Positions 1 to 7,756 are shown, counted from the stretch's first letter. The stretch: 64,000 bases of DNA from PALSA-693 sp963834725 (GCA_963834725.1 CAWICN010000001.1:2170001-2234000), one strand, 5' to 3'. Numbers and translations: made by a program. Notes: generated by a model not told the origin, from the sequence alone.

Positions 1-962
1 ACCAGCGACCGACCGTCGAGTACATTGGAGCCGTTGACGTTGCCGATGCCCTGTAGCTCGAGCACGGTCGGCATCACATCGACGAGCGTGACCAGGCTGT
101 CGATCCGCGCCGGTCGCACCAGGCCGGGAGCCCTGATCATCAGGGGAACGTGGACGACCGAGTCGTAGAGCCCGGCGTGGTCGAACCAGGCATCGTGTTC
201 GGTCATGACCTCCCCATGGTCACCGAAGATCACCAGCATGCATTCATCGATGATCCCCAGAGCATCCAGGTGATCGAAAAGCCGGCCTAGCTCGTGGTCG
301 AGGTAGGCGATCTCCGCGTAGTGCAAAGCCTCGATGTATTCGAGGCTCGGGATCACGTCCAGATGGTCATAATGGTTCCGTTTGAAGAGGGGATACGACG
401 GACGGCTGCGGAGCTTCTCGATCACGGCCGGGTCGATCCGATCGGCGATCTCCTCCGTGTGGTTGGACCGGAACGGCTCGGGCGGAACATAGGGGATGTG
501 GGCATCCCAGTAGTGCAGGAAGAGAAAGAAGTCCTCCTGCCGGTGCTCTTCCAGCCACGGGAAGGCGATCTCGTTGATCACCGAGGCGGGCGATCGTGAC
601 CGTCCGGGAGGAACCAGATAATCGTTGTAGCCGCGGATGAACCACTCCTTCATGGAGAAGAGATGGTCGACCGCAGCGGTGTGGTGTCCCGAGCGCTGGA
701 ATTCGGCGGGCAGCCAGGCGACCTCTTCTGAAAGCATGGCCGGAGGATGGAAGTGGGACACGATCCCGGTACCGAGCCCGCATCGTCCCGTGAACACGGC
801 GGTATGCGAGGGCTGGGTCGGGATGTCGGTGGCGTAGGCCCGGGTGAACAGCGCTGACTCGGCGGCCAGCCGATCCAGGTTGGGTGTTGACACCCGATTC
901 GAGCCAAAGGTCGCCAACCGGTCCGCGCCGACTGTGTCCAGGGAGACAAACAGGGTTTTCAC
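1..962 (-). CDS. Sulfatase-superfamily hydrolase with Thr nucleophile position (3' end off window)
   Basis: This gene starts at GTG 962 and runs off the left edge, giving about 320 residues without a stop. The N-terminus VKTLFVSLDTVGADRL is the first metal-binding segment of the alkaline phosphatase/sulfatase superfamily, and FGDHGEVMTEHDAWFDH is the later metal-binding segment. At the catalytic position the sequence is PTQPSHTAVFTG, so residue 49 is Thr and the formylglycine motif C-x-P-S-R is absent. Thr nucleophiles are known in phosphatase, phosphodiesterase and phosphoethanolamine-transferase branches of the superfamily, so true sulfate-ester hydrolysis is doubtful. It is divergent from the Cys-type paralogue that follows. 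No signal peptide is visible, which suggests a cytoplasmic protein. The substrate is unknown. Confidence 0.85.
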   Translation of the reverse strand, partial: MKTLFVSLDTVGADRLATFGSNRVSTPNLDRLAAESALFTRAYATDIPTQPSHTAVFTGRCGLGTGIVSHFHPPAMLSEEVAWLPAEFQRSGHHTAAVDHLFSMKEWFIRGYNDYLVPPGRSRSPASVINEIAFPWLEEHRQEDFFLFLHYWDAHIPYVPPEPFRSNHTEEIADRIDPAVIEKLRSRPSYPLFKRNHYDHLDVIPSLEYIEALHYAEIAYLDHELGRLFDHLDALGIIDECMLVIFGDHGEVMTEHDAWFDHAGLYDSVVHVPLMIRAPGLVRPARIDSLVTLVDVMPTVLELQGIGNVNGSNVLDGRSL

Positions 963-1346
963 CGGTGCCCCTCTCTCGTGTGGCGACAGTCAGCTTCCGA
1001 TAACTCCGGGCTGGACGGCCTGCGCATCACACTATCCGCGTCCATTCGAGCGCTCAACCGAGGCCGTTTGGTTACAGAACGTTCATCTGTTCGTCGCGCC
1101 GCCGAGACAGCCGCGCCGTACCCCCTGGCTCCCCTCATCCGACCCCATTCCTGTCAAACGCCCCTCCGCACCCTGCGGATCCGGTCTCTGGAGGCCCTCA
1201 ATTGACCGGTTGCGGGAGCGGATGGTACAGCCCGGAGACGGACACTACAAGTGGCGGAGTCCGGCGGAGTCACTACAAGGGCGAAGGCCGGCGGGTCGAT
1301 CCTGTTTCATCCGGGCCGTCCCGAAACGCTTAGGCTGCCACTGCTA
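963..1346. other. Divergent intergenic region between the two sulfatase-like genes
   Basis: This 384-base stretch separates two divergently transcribed genes and must hold both promoters. I see no RNA gene, no long inverted repeat and no -10/-35 pair good enough to call. An open frame upstream of the plus-strand sulfatase (from about 1251) lacks family similarity and is probably leader. Confidence 0.4.
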
Positions 1347-2885
1347 ATGCGATTCCTCTACATCGACGTCGACACCCTGCGCGCCGATCATCTTGGTTGC
1401 TATGGCTACCTCCGGCCGACCAGCCCCAATATCGATGCGCTGGCGGCGCAGGGACTTCGTTTCGATCAGGTGTATGTGTCTGATTCACCGTGCCTGCCAT
1501 CCCGCACCGCCCTGATCACCGGACGCTTTGGCGCCACCACCGGCGTGGTCAACCACGGTGGACGCCGGGCCGAGTTGTTCGCGGCGGACGTTGATCGGGG
1601 CCGGCAGAGCCCGCTGACACATAGCTCGTGGCCGCACTTGCTGCGCCGAGCCGGGCTGTGGTGCACGACGATCAGCACTTTCGCGGAGCGACACTCTGCG
1701 TTTCATTGGTATGCGGGATTCAATGAGGTCGTCAACCTGGGAGGCGATGGCCGCGAGACCGCGGACCAGGTGGCGCCGCTCGCGATCGACTGGCTCCGCC
1801 GGCAGGGGCGCCATGACCACTGGTTCTTGCACGTTCACCTGTGGGACCCCCATACGCCGTATCGCACACCTCTGGACTACGGTAACCCCTTTGAGGACAA
1901 GCCCATCCCCTCATGGATTACCGCAGAGGTAGCCCGACACCACTGGGGGCTCGCTGGTCCCCATTCCGCCCAGGAAGTGCTCGGATACGGGCCAGTGGAG
2001 CGACTGCGGCGCTTTCCTCGCCAGCCGCAGCAGCTGGCGTCTGAGAAGGACCTTCGCTGCCTGTTCGATGGGTACGACGTGGCCGTCCGTTATGCCGACG
2101 AGCACATCGGGCGCATTCTGGCGGTGCTCGCCGAGCTCGACATCGATCGTGACACGGCGGTGATGGTCTCGAGCGATCATGGCGAGAACCTGGGTGAGCT
2201 GGGGATCTACTGCGACCACCAGACCGCCGACCTGGTGACCCATCGGGTGCCGCTTGTGCTGCGCTGGCCTGGTATCGAAGCCGGTGGGGTGGACGGCACC
2301 CTGCACTACCAGATCGACGTGGCCGCCACCGTGGCCGAGCTGCTCGGAGCGTCGATCCCCGCGAGCTGGGACGGACAGAGCTTCGCGGCCGGCTTGCGTG
2401 CCGGCTCGATCGACGGGCGAGATCATCTCGTTCTGTCATGTGGTGCGTGGGCGGTTCAGCGGTCGATCCGTCTCAACCAGTGGTTGTGTATTCGCACGTA
2501 CCACGATGCCTTCCATGGTTTCCCGGACGTCATGCTCTTTGACGTGGAGGCCGATCCCCATGAGCAGCGTGATCTCACCGACCGCTACCCGGATGTGGTC
2601 GGTCGGGCCTCCCGCCTGCTCGTCGACTGGGAGGCAGAGCAGATGCGACGTTCGCCATCAGGTATCGACCCGCTCTGGACCGTCCTCGCCGAGGGGGGCG
2701 GCTACTACACCCGTAACCGGCTCACGCCCTATCTCAAGCGACTGATGGAGACGGGCCGGACCGACATGGCCAAACGGATCGCGGCCGCCCACCAGGTCCA
2801 TCTCCCCCACTCCCGGGAGCCTCCGGCCAGCGAGACGACGAGTGTCAGCGAGAAGACGAGTGCCAGCGAGACGACGGGCTGTTGA
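1347..2885 (+). CDS. Sulfatase (arylsulfatase-like, formylglycine type)
   Basis: This 512-residue enzyme of the sulfatase family (PF00884) would hydrolyse sulfate esters. ATG 1347 is chosen over the longer frame from 1251 because it places the conserved MRFLYIDVDTLRADHLG at the very N-terminus. DSPCLPSRTALITG holds the canonical C-x-P-S-R motif, with Cys49 expected to be converted to formylglycine. VSSDHGENLGELG is the second metal-binding segment. There is no signal peptide, so a cytoplasmic location is inferred. The C-terminus is a Ser/Thr/Glu-rich tail with repeated ET(T/K)S units. Its 3' end overlaps the 3' end of the convergent DUF3817 gene by 41 bases. The physiological sulfate ester cannot be predicted. 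Confidence 0.9.
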   Translation: MRFLYIDVDTLRADHLGCYGYLRPTSPNIDALAAQGLRFDQVYVSDSPCLPSRTALITGRFGATTGVVNHGGRRAELFAADVDRGRQSPLTHSSWPHLLRRAGLWCTTISTFAERHSAFHWYAGFNEVVNLGGDGRETADQVAPLAIDWLRRQGRHDHWFLHVHLWDPHTPYRTPLDYGNPFEDKPIPSWITAEVARHHWGLAGPHSAQEVLGYGPVERLRRFPRQPQQLASEKDLRCLFDGYDVAVRYADEHIGRILAVLAELDIDRDTAVMVSSDHGENLGELGIYCDHQTADLVTHRVPLVLRWPGIEAGGVDGTLHYQIDVAATVAELLGASIPASWDGQSFAAGLRAGSIDGRDHLVLSCGAWAVQRSIRLNQWLCIRTYHDAFHGFPDVMLFDVEADPHEQRDLTDRYPDVVGRASRLLVDWEAEQMRRSPSGIDPLWTVLAEGGGYYTRNRLTPYLKRLMETGRTDMAKRIAAAHQVHLPHSREPPASETTSVSEKTSASETTGC

Positions 2886-3183
2886 TGGTGGCCAGTCGCC
2901 GGGTGACCCAGTGCTCCACCACGAAGGCCAGGAACGGTACCCACCCGCCACACACCATCGCCACGAACGTCCACAACCGGAGGCGGGCCCGCCGGACCAG
3001 GTCCAGGACGGTCAGGAGGTACACGAGGTAGAGCATTCCGTGCCCGAACCCGACCACCCTTTCGACAGCCTGGAAGGGGATGCTGACGAAGACCACGATC
3101 AGCATGACCCCGACGATGTACGCCATGATCCGGTACCGGATGAGGGCGCCGTTCACTCTGGATTGCCGCGGGGGTTGCGCCAC
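2845..3183 (-). CDS. DUF3817 family integral membrane protein
   Basis: This 112-residue protein has about three transmembrane helices: IMAYIVGVMLIVVFVSIPF, a central helix after the conserved VVGFGHGMLYLVYLL, and WTFVAMVCGGWVPFLAFVVE. The GFGHG-x-LY-x-x-Y signature marks DUF3817 (PF12823), a family of small actinobacterial membrane proteins without an assigned function. Its start lies inside the upstream minus-strand gene (31-base overlap), which suggests translational coupling. Its tail overlaps the sulfatase on the other strand. It is probably co-transcribed with the ribosomal protein operon or expressed from an internal promoter. Confidence 0.8.
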   Translation of the reverse strand: MAQPPRQSRVNGALIRYRIMAYIVGVMLIVVFVSIPFQAVERVVGFGHGMLYLVYLLTVLDLVRRARLRLWTFVAMVCGGWVPFLAFVVEHWVTRRLATINSPSSRWHSSSR

Positions 3184-3740
3184 GTCTTGGCCGTACCGCG
3201 TACGGCGAGCAGGGCCAGGTACCGGTTGTAGGCGGCGAGGTCGTCGGCCGGGTCATCGTCGCCGTCGAGCAGCGTGGCCTCGAGGCCGGCCCGCAGGTCG
3301 GCGGTCGCCGGCAGGGAGCGAGCCGGGACAAGGGCCGCGCCCCCCGGCGACCCTGCGCCATCCGACAACACAGTACCCGAACCGATGGCCGGGGCGCCGC
3401 CCGGCGGCAGCGCGTCCGGACCGACGTCAGTCGATTTCACGGTCAGGGCCAGGGCCGATCTGGGCAGGGTGCGGGCCACCACCGCGGCGCTGGCGGCCCG
3501 GACCCGGGCATGGTGCTCCTTGCGCCTGGCGAGGTCTTCCGGGGTGTCATGGAACATCTGCCACCAGCCGATGCCGGCCACCACCGCGAAGGCGGGCCAC
3601 TCGATGGCGTACAGGTAGCTCAGGCTGTTCCCCGCCATGGCCCGATGGACCTGCCACCACGCCGCGATCAGGCAGCCGCTGGCCACGACCACGAAGGCCA
3701 GGTGCAGCAGCAGTGACCTCGGGGTGATCCACTGGCGCAC
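3153..3740 (-). CDS. Conserved membrane protein, two N-terminal TM helices and disordered tail
   Basis: This 195-residue protein starts MRQWITPRSLLLHLAFVVVA. It has two hydrophobic segments (residues about 9-28 and 42-60) separated by a short loop, then a basic segment (DLARRKEHHARVR) and a Pro/Gly/Ala-rich region. The C-terminal helix DLAAYNRYLALLAVRGTAKTW resembles the tail of small actinobacterial membrane proteins usually found next to DUF3817 genes. No enzyme motif is visible. It follows rplA by 44 bases on the same strand and overlaps the DUF3817 start, so the pair forms a unit at the end of the nusG-rplKA operon. The function is unknown. Confidence 0.7.
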   Translation of the reverse strand: MRQWITPRSLLLHLAFVVVASGCLIAAWWQVHRAMAGNSLSYLYAIEWPAFAVVAGIGWWQMFHDTPEDLARRKEHHARVRAASAAVVARTLPRSALALTVKSTDVGPDALPPGGAPAIGSGTVLSDGAGSPGGAALVPARSLPATADLRAGLEATLLDGDDDPADDLAAYNRYLALLAVRGTAKTWRNPRGNPE

Positions 3741-3784
3741 GAGCCGATGCTACGGCGCGACCAAGGAGAGCGGCAGTCGGACGA

Positions 3785-4513
3785 TTAGCCGACCGCGGCC
3801 AGGTCGTCGTCGGTGATCCGCAGGGCGCCCGCATCGACGTCCACCCCCGGGCCCATGGTCGAGCTCACCGCCACCGACCGGATGTAGCGGCCCTTGGCCG
3901 CCGCCGGTTTGACCCGCTGAACCTCCTCGATCACGGCCCGAAAGTTGGCGAGCAGCTGCGGACGGGTGAAGCTGACCTTGCCGATCGGGACCTGGACCAC
4001 GCCACGGGACCGGGTGTCGGCCCGGTACTCAACCCGGCCGCCCTTGAAGTCGGTGACGGCCTTGCCCACGTCGGGCGTCACGGTTCCCGTCTTGGGATTG
4101 GGCATGAGCCCCCGCGGACCGAGCTTTCGACCGAGCCGGCCCACCTGACCCATCATTTCCGGGGTGGCGATGGCCACATCAAAATCCATGAACCCGCCAT
4201 CGACCCGGGCGACGAGGTCGTCGGCGCCGACGACGTCCGCGCCGGCACTGCGAGCCTCTTCGGCAGCCGGGCCGGCCGCGAACACGGCCACGCGCACCGG
4301 CTTGCCAGTCCCTGACGGCAAGGCCACTGTCCCGCGGACCACCTGATCGGCCTTGCGCGGATCGATGCCCAGGCGCACGGCCATCTCGATGGTCTCGTCG
4401 AAGCCGGCGCGGGCCAGGCTTCTGACGAGCTCCACGGCCTCACCCGGGGCGTAGGTGCGCGTCCGGTCGAAGCGCTTCATGGCATCAACGTATTTTTTAC
4501 CTTTTGCCGACAC
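3785..4513 (-). CDS. rplA: 50S ribosomal protein L1
   Basis: This is a 242-residue L1, starting MSAKGKKYVDAMKRFDRTR. L1 binds 23S rRNA at the L1 stalk, helps release deacylated tRNA, and in many bacteria represses its own operon by binding the L11-L1 mRNA. The family signature GRLGRKLGPRGLMPNPKTGT is intact, as are GTVALPSGTGKPVRVAVFA and the C-terminal segment with VAVSSTMGPG. Length and domain order are normal. It lies 84 bases downstream of rplK in the standard order. rplJ and rplL, which commonly follow, are not here. Confidence 0.98.
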   Translation of the reverse strand: MSAKGKKYVDAMKRFDRTRTYAPGEAVELVRSLARAGFDETIEMAVRLGIDPRKADQVVRGTVALPSGTGKPVRVAVFAAGPAAEEARSAGADVVGADDLVARVDGGFMDFDVAIATPEMMGQVGRLGRKLGPRGLMPNPKTGTVTPDVGKAVTDFKGGRVEYRADTRSRGVVQVPIGKVSFTRPQLLANFRAVIEEVQRVKPAAAKGRYIRSVAVSSTMGPGVDVDAGALRITDDDLAAVG

Positions 4514-4597
4514 TGCTGTCTCCCTCCGCGTTAGACGGGCGGGGCGAGGTCGTCCCCTGCCACGTCGTGACTGATGCTTCCAGAGTATCGGCGGTGA

Positions 4598-5023
4598 TCA
4601 GCTGACCCGGATGCCCATGGACCGGGCCGTCCCGGCGACCTGGGCCTTCGCCGCCTCCAGGTCGTTGGCGTTGAGGTCAGGCATCTTCGTCTGGGCGATC
4701 TCGGCCAGCTGCGCGTCGCTAACCGATCCGACTACCTCACGACCACTGGTCGTGGCTCCCTTTTCCACTCCCGCGGCTTCGCGCAACAACACCGCGGTCG
4801 GCGGCGTCTTCAGGACGAACGTGAAGGATCGGTCTTCGAAGATGGTGATCTCGACGGGGATAACCTGGCCGGCCTTGTCCTCCGTCGCGGCGTTGTACTG
4901 CCGCACGAACTCCATCGTCTGCACGCCGTGGGGCCCGAGAGCCGTGCCTACCGGGGGCGCGGGCGTGGCCTTTCCGGCCGGAAGCTGGATCTTGACAATA
5001 GCGGCAACTCGGCGCTTGGCCAT
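4598..5023 (-). CDS. rplK: 50S ribosomal protein L11
   Basis: This is a 141-residue L11, part of the GTPase-associated centre where it contacts 23S rRNA helices 43/44 and the translation factors. The start at ATG 5023 (MAKRRVAAIVKIQLPAGKA) matches the family N-terminus; a longer frame reaching 5164 reads back into nusG and is rejected. The Pro-rich N-terminal segment (PAGKATPAPPVGTALGPHG) and the C-terminal RNA-binding domain ending GTARSMGIRVS are complete. The gene starts 16 bases after the nusG stop. Confidence 0.98.
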   Translation of the reverse strand: MAKRRVAAIVKIQLPAGKATPAPPVGTALGPHGVQTMEFVRQYNAATEDKAGQVIPVEITIFEDRSFTFVLKTPPTAVLLREAAGVEKGATTSGREVVGSVSDAQLAEIAQTKMPDLNANDLEAAKAQVAGTARSMGIRVS

Positions 5024-5039
5024 GGGGGGACGATGCTCC

Positions 5040-5858
5040 TTACAGCTTCGCCACCTGGGCGAAGTCCAGCTCGACGGGCGTCTCCCGTCCGAAAATGTTG
5101 ACGAGGACCTTGAGCTTGAGCTGGTCTTCGTTGATCTCCGCGATGGTGCCGCTGAAGTCGGCAAAGGGCCCCTCCCGGACCCGCACCGACTCGCCGATCT
5201 CGTACTCCAGCCGCGGGCGGCTCTTCTTCGCAGCCGCGCCTTCGCCGTCCTCGGCCTTGACCTGCAGGATGTTCTCGACCTCGCGGCGGGAGAGCGGCGT
5301 CGGACGAGCGCCGAGACCCACGAAGCCGGTCACGCCCGGGGTGTTGCGCACCACGTACCACGAGTCGTCGTCAAGCTCCAGACGAACCAGCAGGTAACCG
5401 GGAAAGACCTTCTTTGAGACCACCTGCTTCTTGCCGTTCTTGAACTCGATGACGTCCTCCATGGGGATGACGACCTCGAAGATCCGCTCCTCCATGTTCA
5501 TGGACGCGATCCGACTCTGCAGGTTGGACTTCACCTTGTTTTCGTAGCCGGCGTAGCTATGGATCACGAACCAGTGACCGGGACGATCGTAGGGGCTCTC
5601 GGGAGGGAGCCGCTCCTCGTCACCGCCGTCCTCTCCTTCTTCACCCGCCCCGCCGTTAGCTGTCGCGTCGCCACCAGCCTCGCCCTCCGCAGCCGCATCG
5701 TCCGAGTCGCCCTCCGCAGCCGCATCGCCCCCCTCGGGCGCGCCGCCTGCGGTGGGCCGGTTGAGGTCGTCGAGGGCAGCCGCGTCGTAGTCGTCGAGGC
5801 CAGGCGGAGGGCCGGCTTCAAGCGCGCTGTCATGGAGGGAGGAGAGATCGTCAGGCAT
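5040..5858 (-). CDS. nusG: Transcription termination/antitermination protein NusG
   Basis: NusG binds RNA polymerase and links it to Rho and to ribosomal protein S10. This 272-residue copy has an acidic, Gly/Ala/Glu-rich extension of about 90 residues, then the NGN domain from GHWFVIHSYAGYENKVKSNL (about residue 94) and a C-terminal KOW domain (ESVRVREGPFADFSGTIAEI). Two short acidic-repeat segments (DDAAAEGE type) make the extension low-complexity. Long N-terminal extensions are common in actinobacterial NusG, but the core alone would be near 180 residues. It lies 5 bases downstream of secE. Confidence 0.97.
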   Translation of the reverse strand: MPDDLSSLHDSALEAGPPPGLDDYDAAALDDLNRPTAGGAPEGGDAAAEGDSDDAAAEGEAGGDATANGGAGEEGEDGGDEERLPPESPYDRPGHWFVIHSYAGYENKVKSNLQSRIASMNMEERIFEVVIPMEDVIEFKNGKKQVVSKKVFPGYLLVRLELDDDSWYVVRNTPGVTGFVGLGARPTPLSRREVENILQVKAEDGEGAAAKKSRPRLEYEIGESVRVREGPFADFSGTIAEINEDQLKLKVLVNIFGRETPVELDFAQVAKL

Positions 5859-5863
5859 CGGTG

Positions 5864-6175
5864 CTACTTGAAGAGAAAGATGGCCATCTTGGAGAAGAGC
5901 AGGTCCAAGACGAAGATGAAGGCCATGAGAATAGCGAGGGCGATGAGGACGACGGTCGAGTAATTCATCGTCTCGGCTCGGGTGGGCCAGGCCACCTTGC
6001 GCATTTCCACGTTGACCTCGTGCAGGAACTGCCGAGGCGATGACCGCCGGCGGGGAGCACCGGCGACAGGACGGGGTCGGCGCTCAACCGGCTCGGCCCG
6101 CTTGGCCGGGGCGGGAGCACCGTCCTCGGTCATCTGGCCCTGCCGCTGGAGGAGCCTCCTCTGTTGTCGGTTCAT
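5864..6175 (-). CDS. secE: Preprotein translocase subunit SecE
   Basis: This 103-residue SecE is the small clamp subunit of the SecYEG channel. The start is placed at ATG 6175 (MNRQQRRLLQRQGQMTEDG) because the longer frame runs into tRNA-Trp. It has a basic N-terminal region, the conserved amphipathic segment FLHEVNVEMRKVAWPTRAE, and one transmembrane helix (VVLIALAILMAFIFVLDLLF). The order tRNA-Trp, secE, nusG, rplK, rplA is the classic bacterial arrangement and supports the call. Confidence 0.95.
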   Translation of the reverse strand: MNRQQRRLLQRQGQMTEDGAPAPAKRAEPVERRPRPVAGAPRRRSSPRQFLHEVNVEMRKVAWPTRAETMNYSTVVLIALAILMAFIFVLDLLFSKMAIFLFK

Positions 6176-6212
6176 GCTCACGTGTTTGACCTTCTCACGG
6201 AGTCGGGGGAGC

Positions 6213-6285
6213 AGGGCAGGAGGGACTCGAACCCCCAACCGCCGGTTTTGGAGACCGGTGCTCTGCCAAATTGAGCTACTGCCCT
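6213..6285 (-). tRNA. tRNA-Trp (CCA anticodon)
   Basis: On the minus strand a 73-base cloverleaf begins AGGGCAGTAGCTCAATT. The anticodon stem CCGGT/ACCGG closes the loop CTCCAAA, giving anticodon CCA. The T-arm is GGGGGTTCGAGTCCCTC, and the acceptor ends CTGCCCT pair with AGGGCAG. No CCA is encoded. It is the first gene of the secE-nusG-rplKA cluster, 37 bases from secE, the usual position for tRNA-Trp in bacteria. Confidence 0.97.
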
Positions 6286-6295
6286 CTGCAAACCA

Positions 6296-6859
6296 TCAAT
6301 TGGTCGGGTTCTGCGGGTCGGGTCCTTCGTAGCGAGGATAGCACCAGTCGGGGTCGATTCGGCCTTCGGGCCCGATCCGCTTCGGGCCCGATCCGGCCCT
6401 CGGGCCCGATCCGACTTCGGGCCCGATCCGGCCTTCGGGCCCGATCCGGCTGCGGGTCAGGATTCGCCTTCGGAGCAGGAGCGATTCAGATCTGGACCGC
6501 TCATCCGCCCACCCGCAGCCCGGGTCGCCAGGCAGACCGCCGGAGGCCGGCAGCAGAACGACCCGGTCGGCCAGGACGATCAGGGCCTCCAGCGCAGTGC
6601 GAAATGAGAGCGTCCAGTAGGTCCCGTACCGACCGACTCCGACGAAGCGGATTGGCCCGGATCGAATCGCCTGGGCCAGGCTGGCCTCGACCTCGGCGCA
6701 CACCCGGCCGAGGACCCACCGCTTTCCCACGCCGAGCTCGATGGCTCGGCGCGATCCTGGTTCACGGGGCCGTGGTGGTTCGCCGGCCCGTCCAGGTTCG
6801 CCGGCCCGTCCGCGCCTTCTGCCGGAGCCGGTGAGCCGCTGAAGCAGTACACCATCCAT
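6296..6859 (-). CDS. Hypothetical protein with repeat-derived C-terminus
   Basis: This 187-residue frame has GC-rich third positions through its middle part, which includes IRFVGVGRYGTYWTLSF and ALEALIVLADRVVLLPA, so the centre looks coding. I recognise no family. The last third (RIGPEGRIGPEV and similar) comes from a tandem repeat of a CGGGCCCGATCCG core and is low-complexity. The stop lies 11 bases from tRNA-Trp. An antisense frame (6271-6834) is less convincing because it reads through tRNA-Trp and the repeat. It could be a recently altered or non-functional gene. Confidence 0.4.
   Translation of the reverse strand: MDGVLLQRLTGSGRRRGRAGEPGRAGEPPRPREPGSRRAIELGVGKRWVLGRVCAEVEASLAQAIRSGPIRFVGVGRYGTYWTLSFRTALEALIVLADRVVLLPASGGLPGDPGCGWADERSRSESLLLRRRILTRSRIGPEGRIGPEVGSGPRAGSGPKRIGPEGRIDPDWCYPRYEGPDPQNPTN
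6361..6449. repeat. Tandem repeat, 16-19 bp units, core CGGGCCCGATCCG
   Basis: Five imperfect head-to-tail units share the 13-base core CGGGCCCGATCCG, with variable 3-6 base joints (ggcctt, ctt, gccct, actt, gcctt). The core contains the palindrome CGGGCCCG. The array lies in the 3' part of the hypothetical minus-strand gene. Confidence 0.8.
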
Positions 6860-6930
6860 GTCGTATATGCTTCAGAGCGTCAACTATATAGAAGGTGTGA
6901 CATCCGCTACACTGGTGCGGTGGTCATGTG
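6860..6930. promoter_or_regulatory. AT-rich divergent promoter region upstream of the MarR gene
   Basis: Between the hypothetical minus-strand start and the MarR frame is a short AT-rich island (GTATATGC, CAACTATATAGAAGG) in otherwise GC-rich DNA. TATATA could be part of a -10 element. GTCA and TGAC flank the island as an imperfect inverted pair, the kind of site a MarR protein could use for autoregulation. No good -35 is seen, so the call is tentative. Confidence 0.3.
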
Positions 6931-7714
6931 GCGGCCAGCCAAGTCCGGGCCAGTCAAGTCCGGGCCGGTCAGTCCGGGCCAGTCAAGCCCGGGCCAGTCA
7001 AGTCCGGGCCAGTCAAGTCCGGGCCAGTCAAGTTCGGGCCGGTCAAGTCCGGGCCAGTCAAGTCCGGGCCGGTCAAGTCCGGGCCGGTCAAGTCCGGGCC
7101 GGTCAAGTCCGGACGGTTGGACTTGGAGGGCATCTGACTTGGGGCCGGAGCTGGCGTCCACCCGTCCGGCTCAATCAGGGTCTACGATCGCTGGCGAGAC
7201 GGCCGACGACGTCGCTGCCGTCGATCTCGACCTCGCCCTGCTGGCGGTCCGCATCATGGACACGACCAAGCAGGACGTTCGCGAGGTTGCCGATGAGGAG
7301 GGTCTTTCCACCGCCCAACTCGACGTGCTGCGCCGGCTCCGCCACCACGGGCCGACCCCGATGCGAAGGCTGGCCGAGCAGATGAACTGCGAGGCCTCCA
7401 ATCTGACCGGCCTGGTCGATCGGCTGGAGAGCCGGGGTCTGGTTGAGCGCCGGCCCGACCCCACCGACCGGCGGGTCCGCCTGCTCGCGCTCACCGGCGA
7501 GGGCAGCCAGCTGAGCCAGTCCAGCTGGGTCGCGGTGGCGCGCCGGTGCCCGCTTACCACCCTGGCACCCGAGCAGCGGGTGCAGCTTGCTCAACTGTTG
7601 CGCGAAGCCTTACGGCGCGACGCCCATCCCGAGACCGCCCATCCCGAGACCGCCCATCCCGAGACCGCCCATCCCGAGACCGCCCATCCCGAGACCGACG
7701 CTGAGACCGTGTAG
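6920..7714 (+). CDS. MarR-family transcriptional regulator with repeat-encoded ends
   Basis: The conserved part (about residues 90-240) is a MarR winged helix: LDLALLAVRIMDTTKQDVRE, then STAQLDVLRRLRHHGPTPM, the recognition helix region EQMNCEASNLTGLVDRL, and the wing ERRPDPTDRRVRLLALT. MarR proteins repress drug-efflux or aromatic-catabolism genes and release DNA when they bind ligand. The first 65 or so codons come from a 15-bp tandem array that is open in several frames, so the true start may be TTG 7139. The C-terminus is five HPETA repeats encoded by a second 15-bp array. It converges on the anti-sigma gene, 42 bases away. Confidence 0.8.
   Translation: MVMWRPAKSGPVKSGPVSPGQSSPGQSSPGQSSPGQSSSGRSSPGQSSPGRSSPGRSSPGRSSPDGWTWRASDLGPELASTRPAQSGSTIAGETADDVAAVDLDLALLAVRIMDTTKQDVREVADEEGLSTAQLDVLRRLRHHGPTPMRRLAEQMNCEASNLTGLVDRLESRGLVERRPDPTDRRVRLLALTGEGSQLSQSSWVAVARRCPLTTLAPEQRVQLAQLLREALRRDAHPETAHPETAHPETAHPETAHPETDAETV
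6933..7111. repeat. 15-bp tandem repeat (GGCC[A/G]GTCAAGTCCG), 12 units
   Basis: Twelve head-to-tail units of GGCCAGTCAAGTCCG or GGCCGGTCAAGTCCG. The third unit (6963-6976) is 14 bases long, having lost one A, so it changes the reading frame of everything upstream of it. Other units differ by single substitutions (AAGCCCG, AAGTTCG). The array overlaps the apparent 5' end of the MarR gene. Confidence 0.95.
7621..7695. repeat. 15-bp tandem repeat (CGCCCATCCCGAGAC), 5 identical units
   Basis: Five identical head-to-tail copies encode (AHPET)5 at the C-terminus of the MarR protein. Perfect identity between units points to recent expansion. Confidence 0.95.
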
Positions 7715-7756
7715 CGGCTACCCCGGGGCCAAGGCGCAAGCCGGGCCGGGCGCCAG

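Noticed and set aside
6271..6834. Plus-strand 187-residue frame opposite the hypothetical gene
   Set aside because: It starts within tRNA-Trp and reads through the repeat as GPIRPSG-type nonsense; the minus strand has better codon bias.
6933..7111. CRISPR array (regular repeats)
   Set aside because: Units are directly adjacent with no unique spacers and no cas genes; it is a minisatellite. The same applies to the arrays at 36266, 57563 and 60732.
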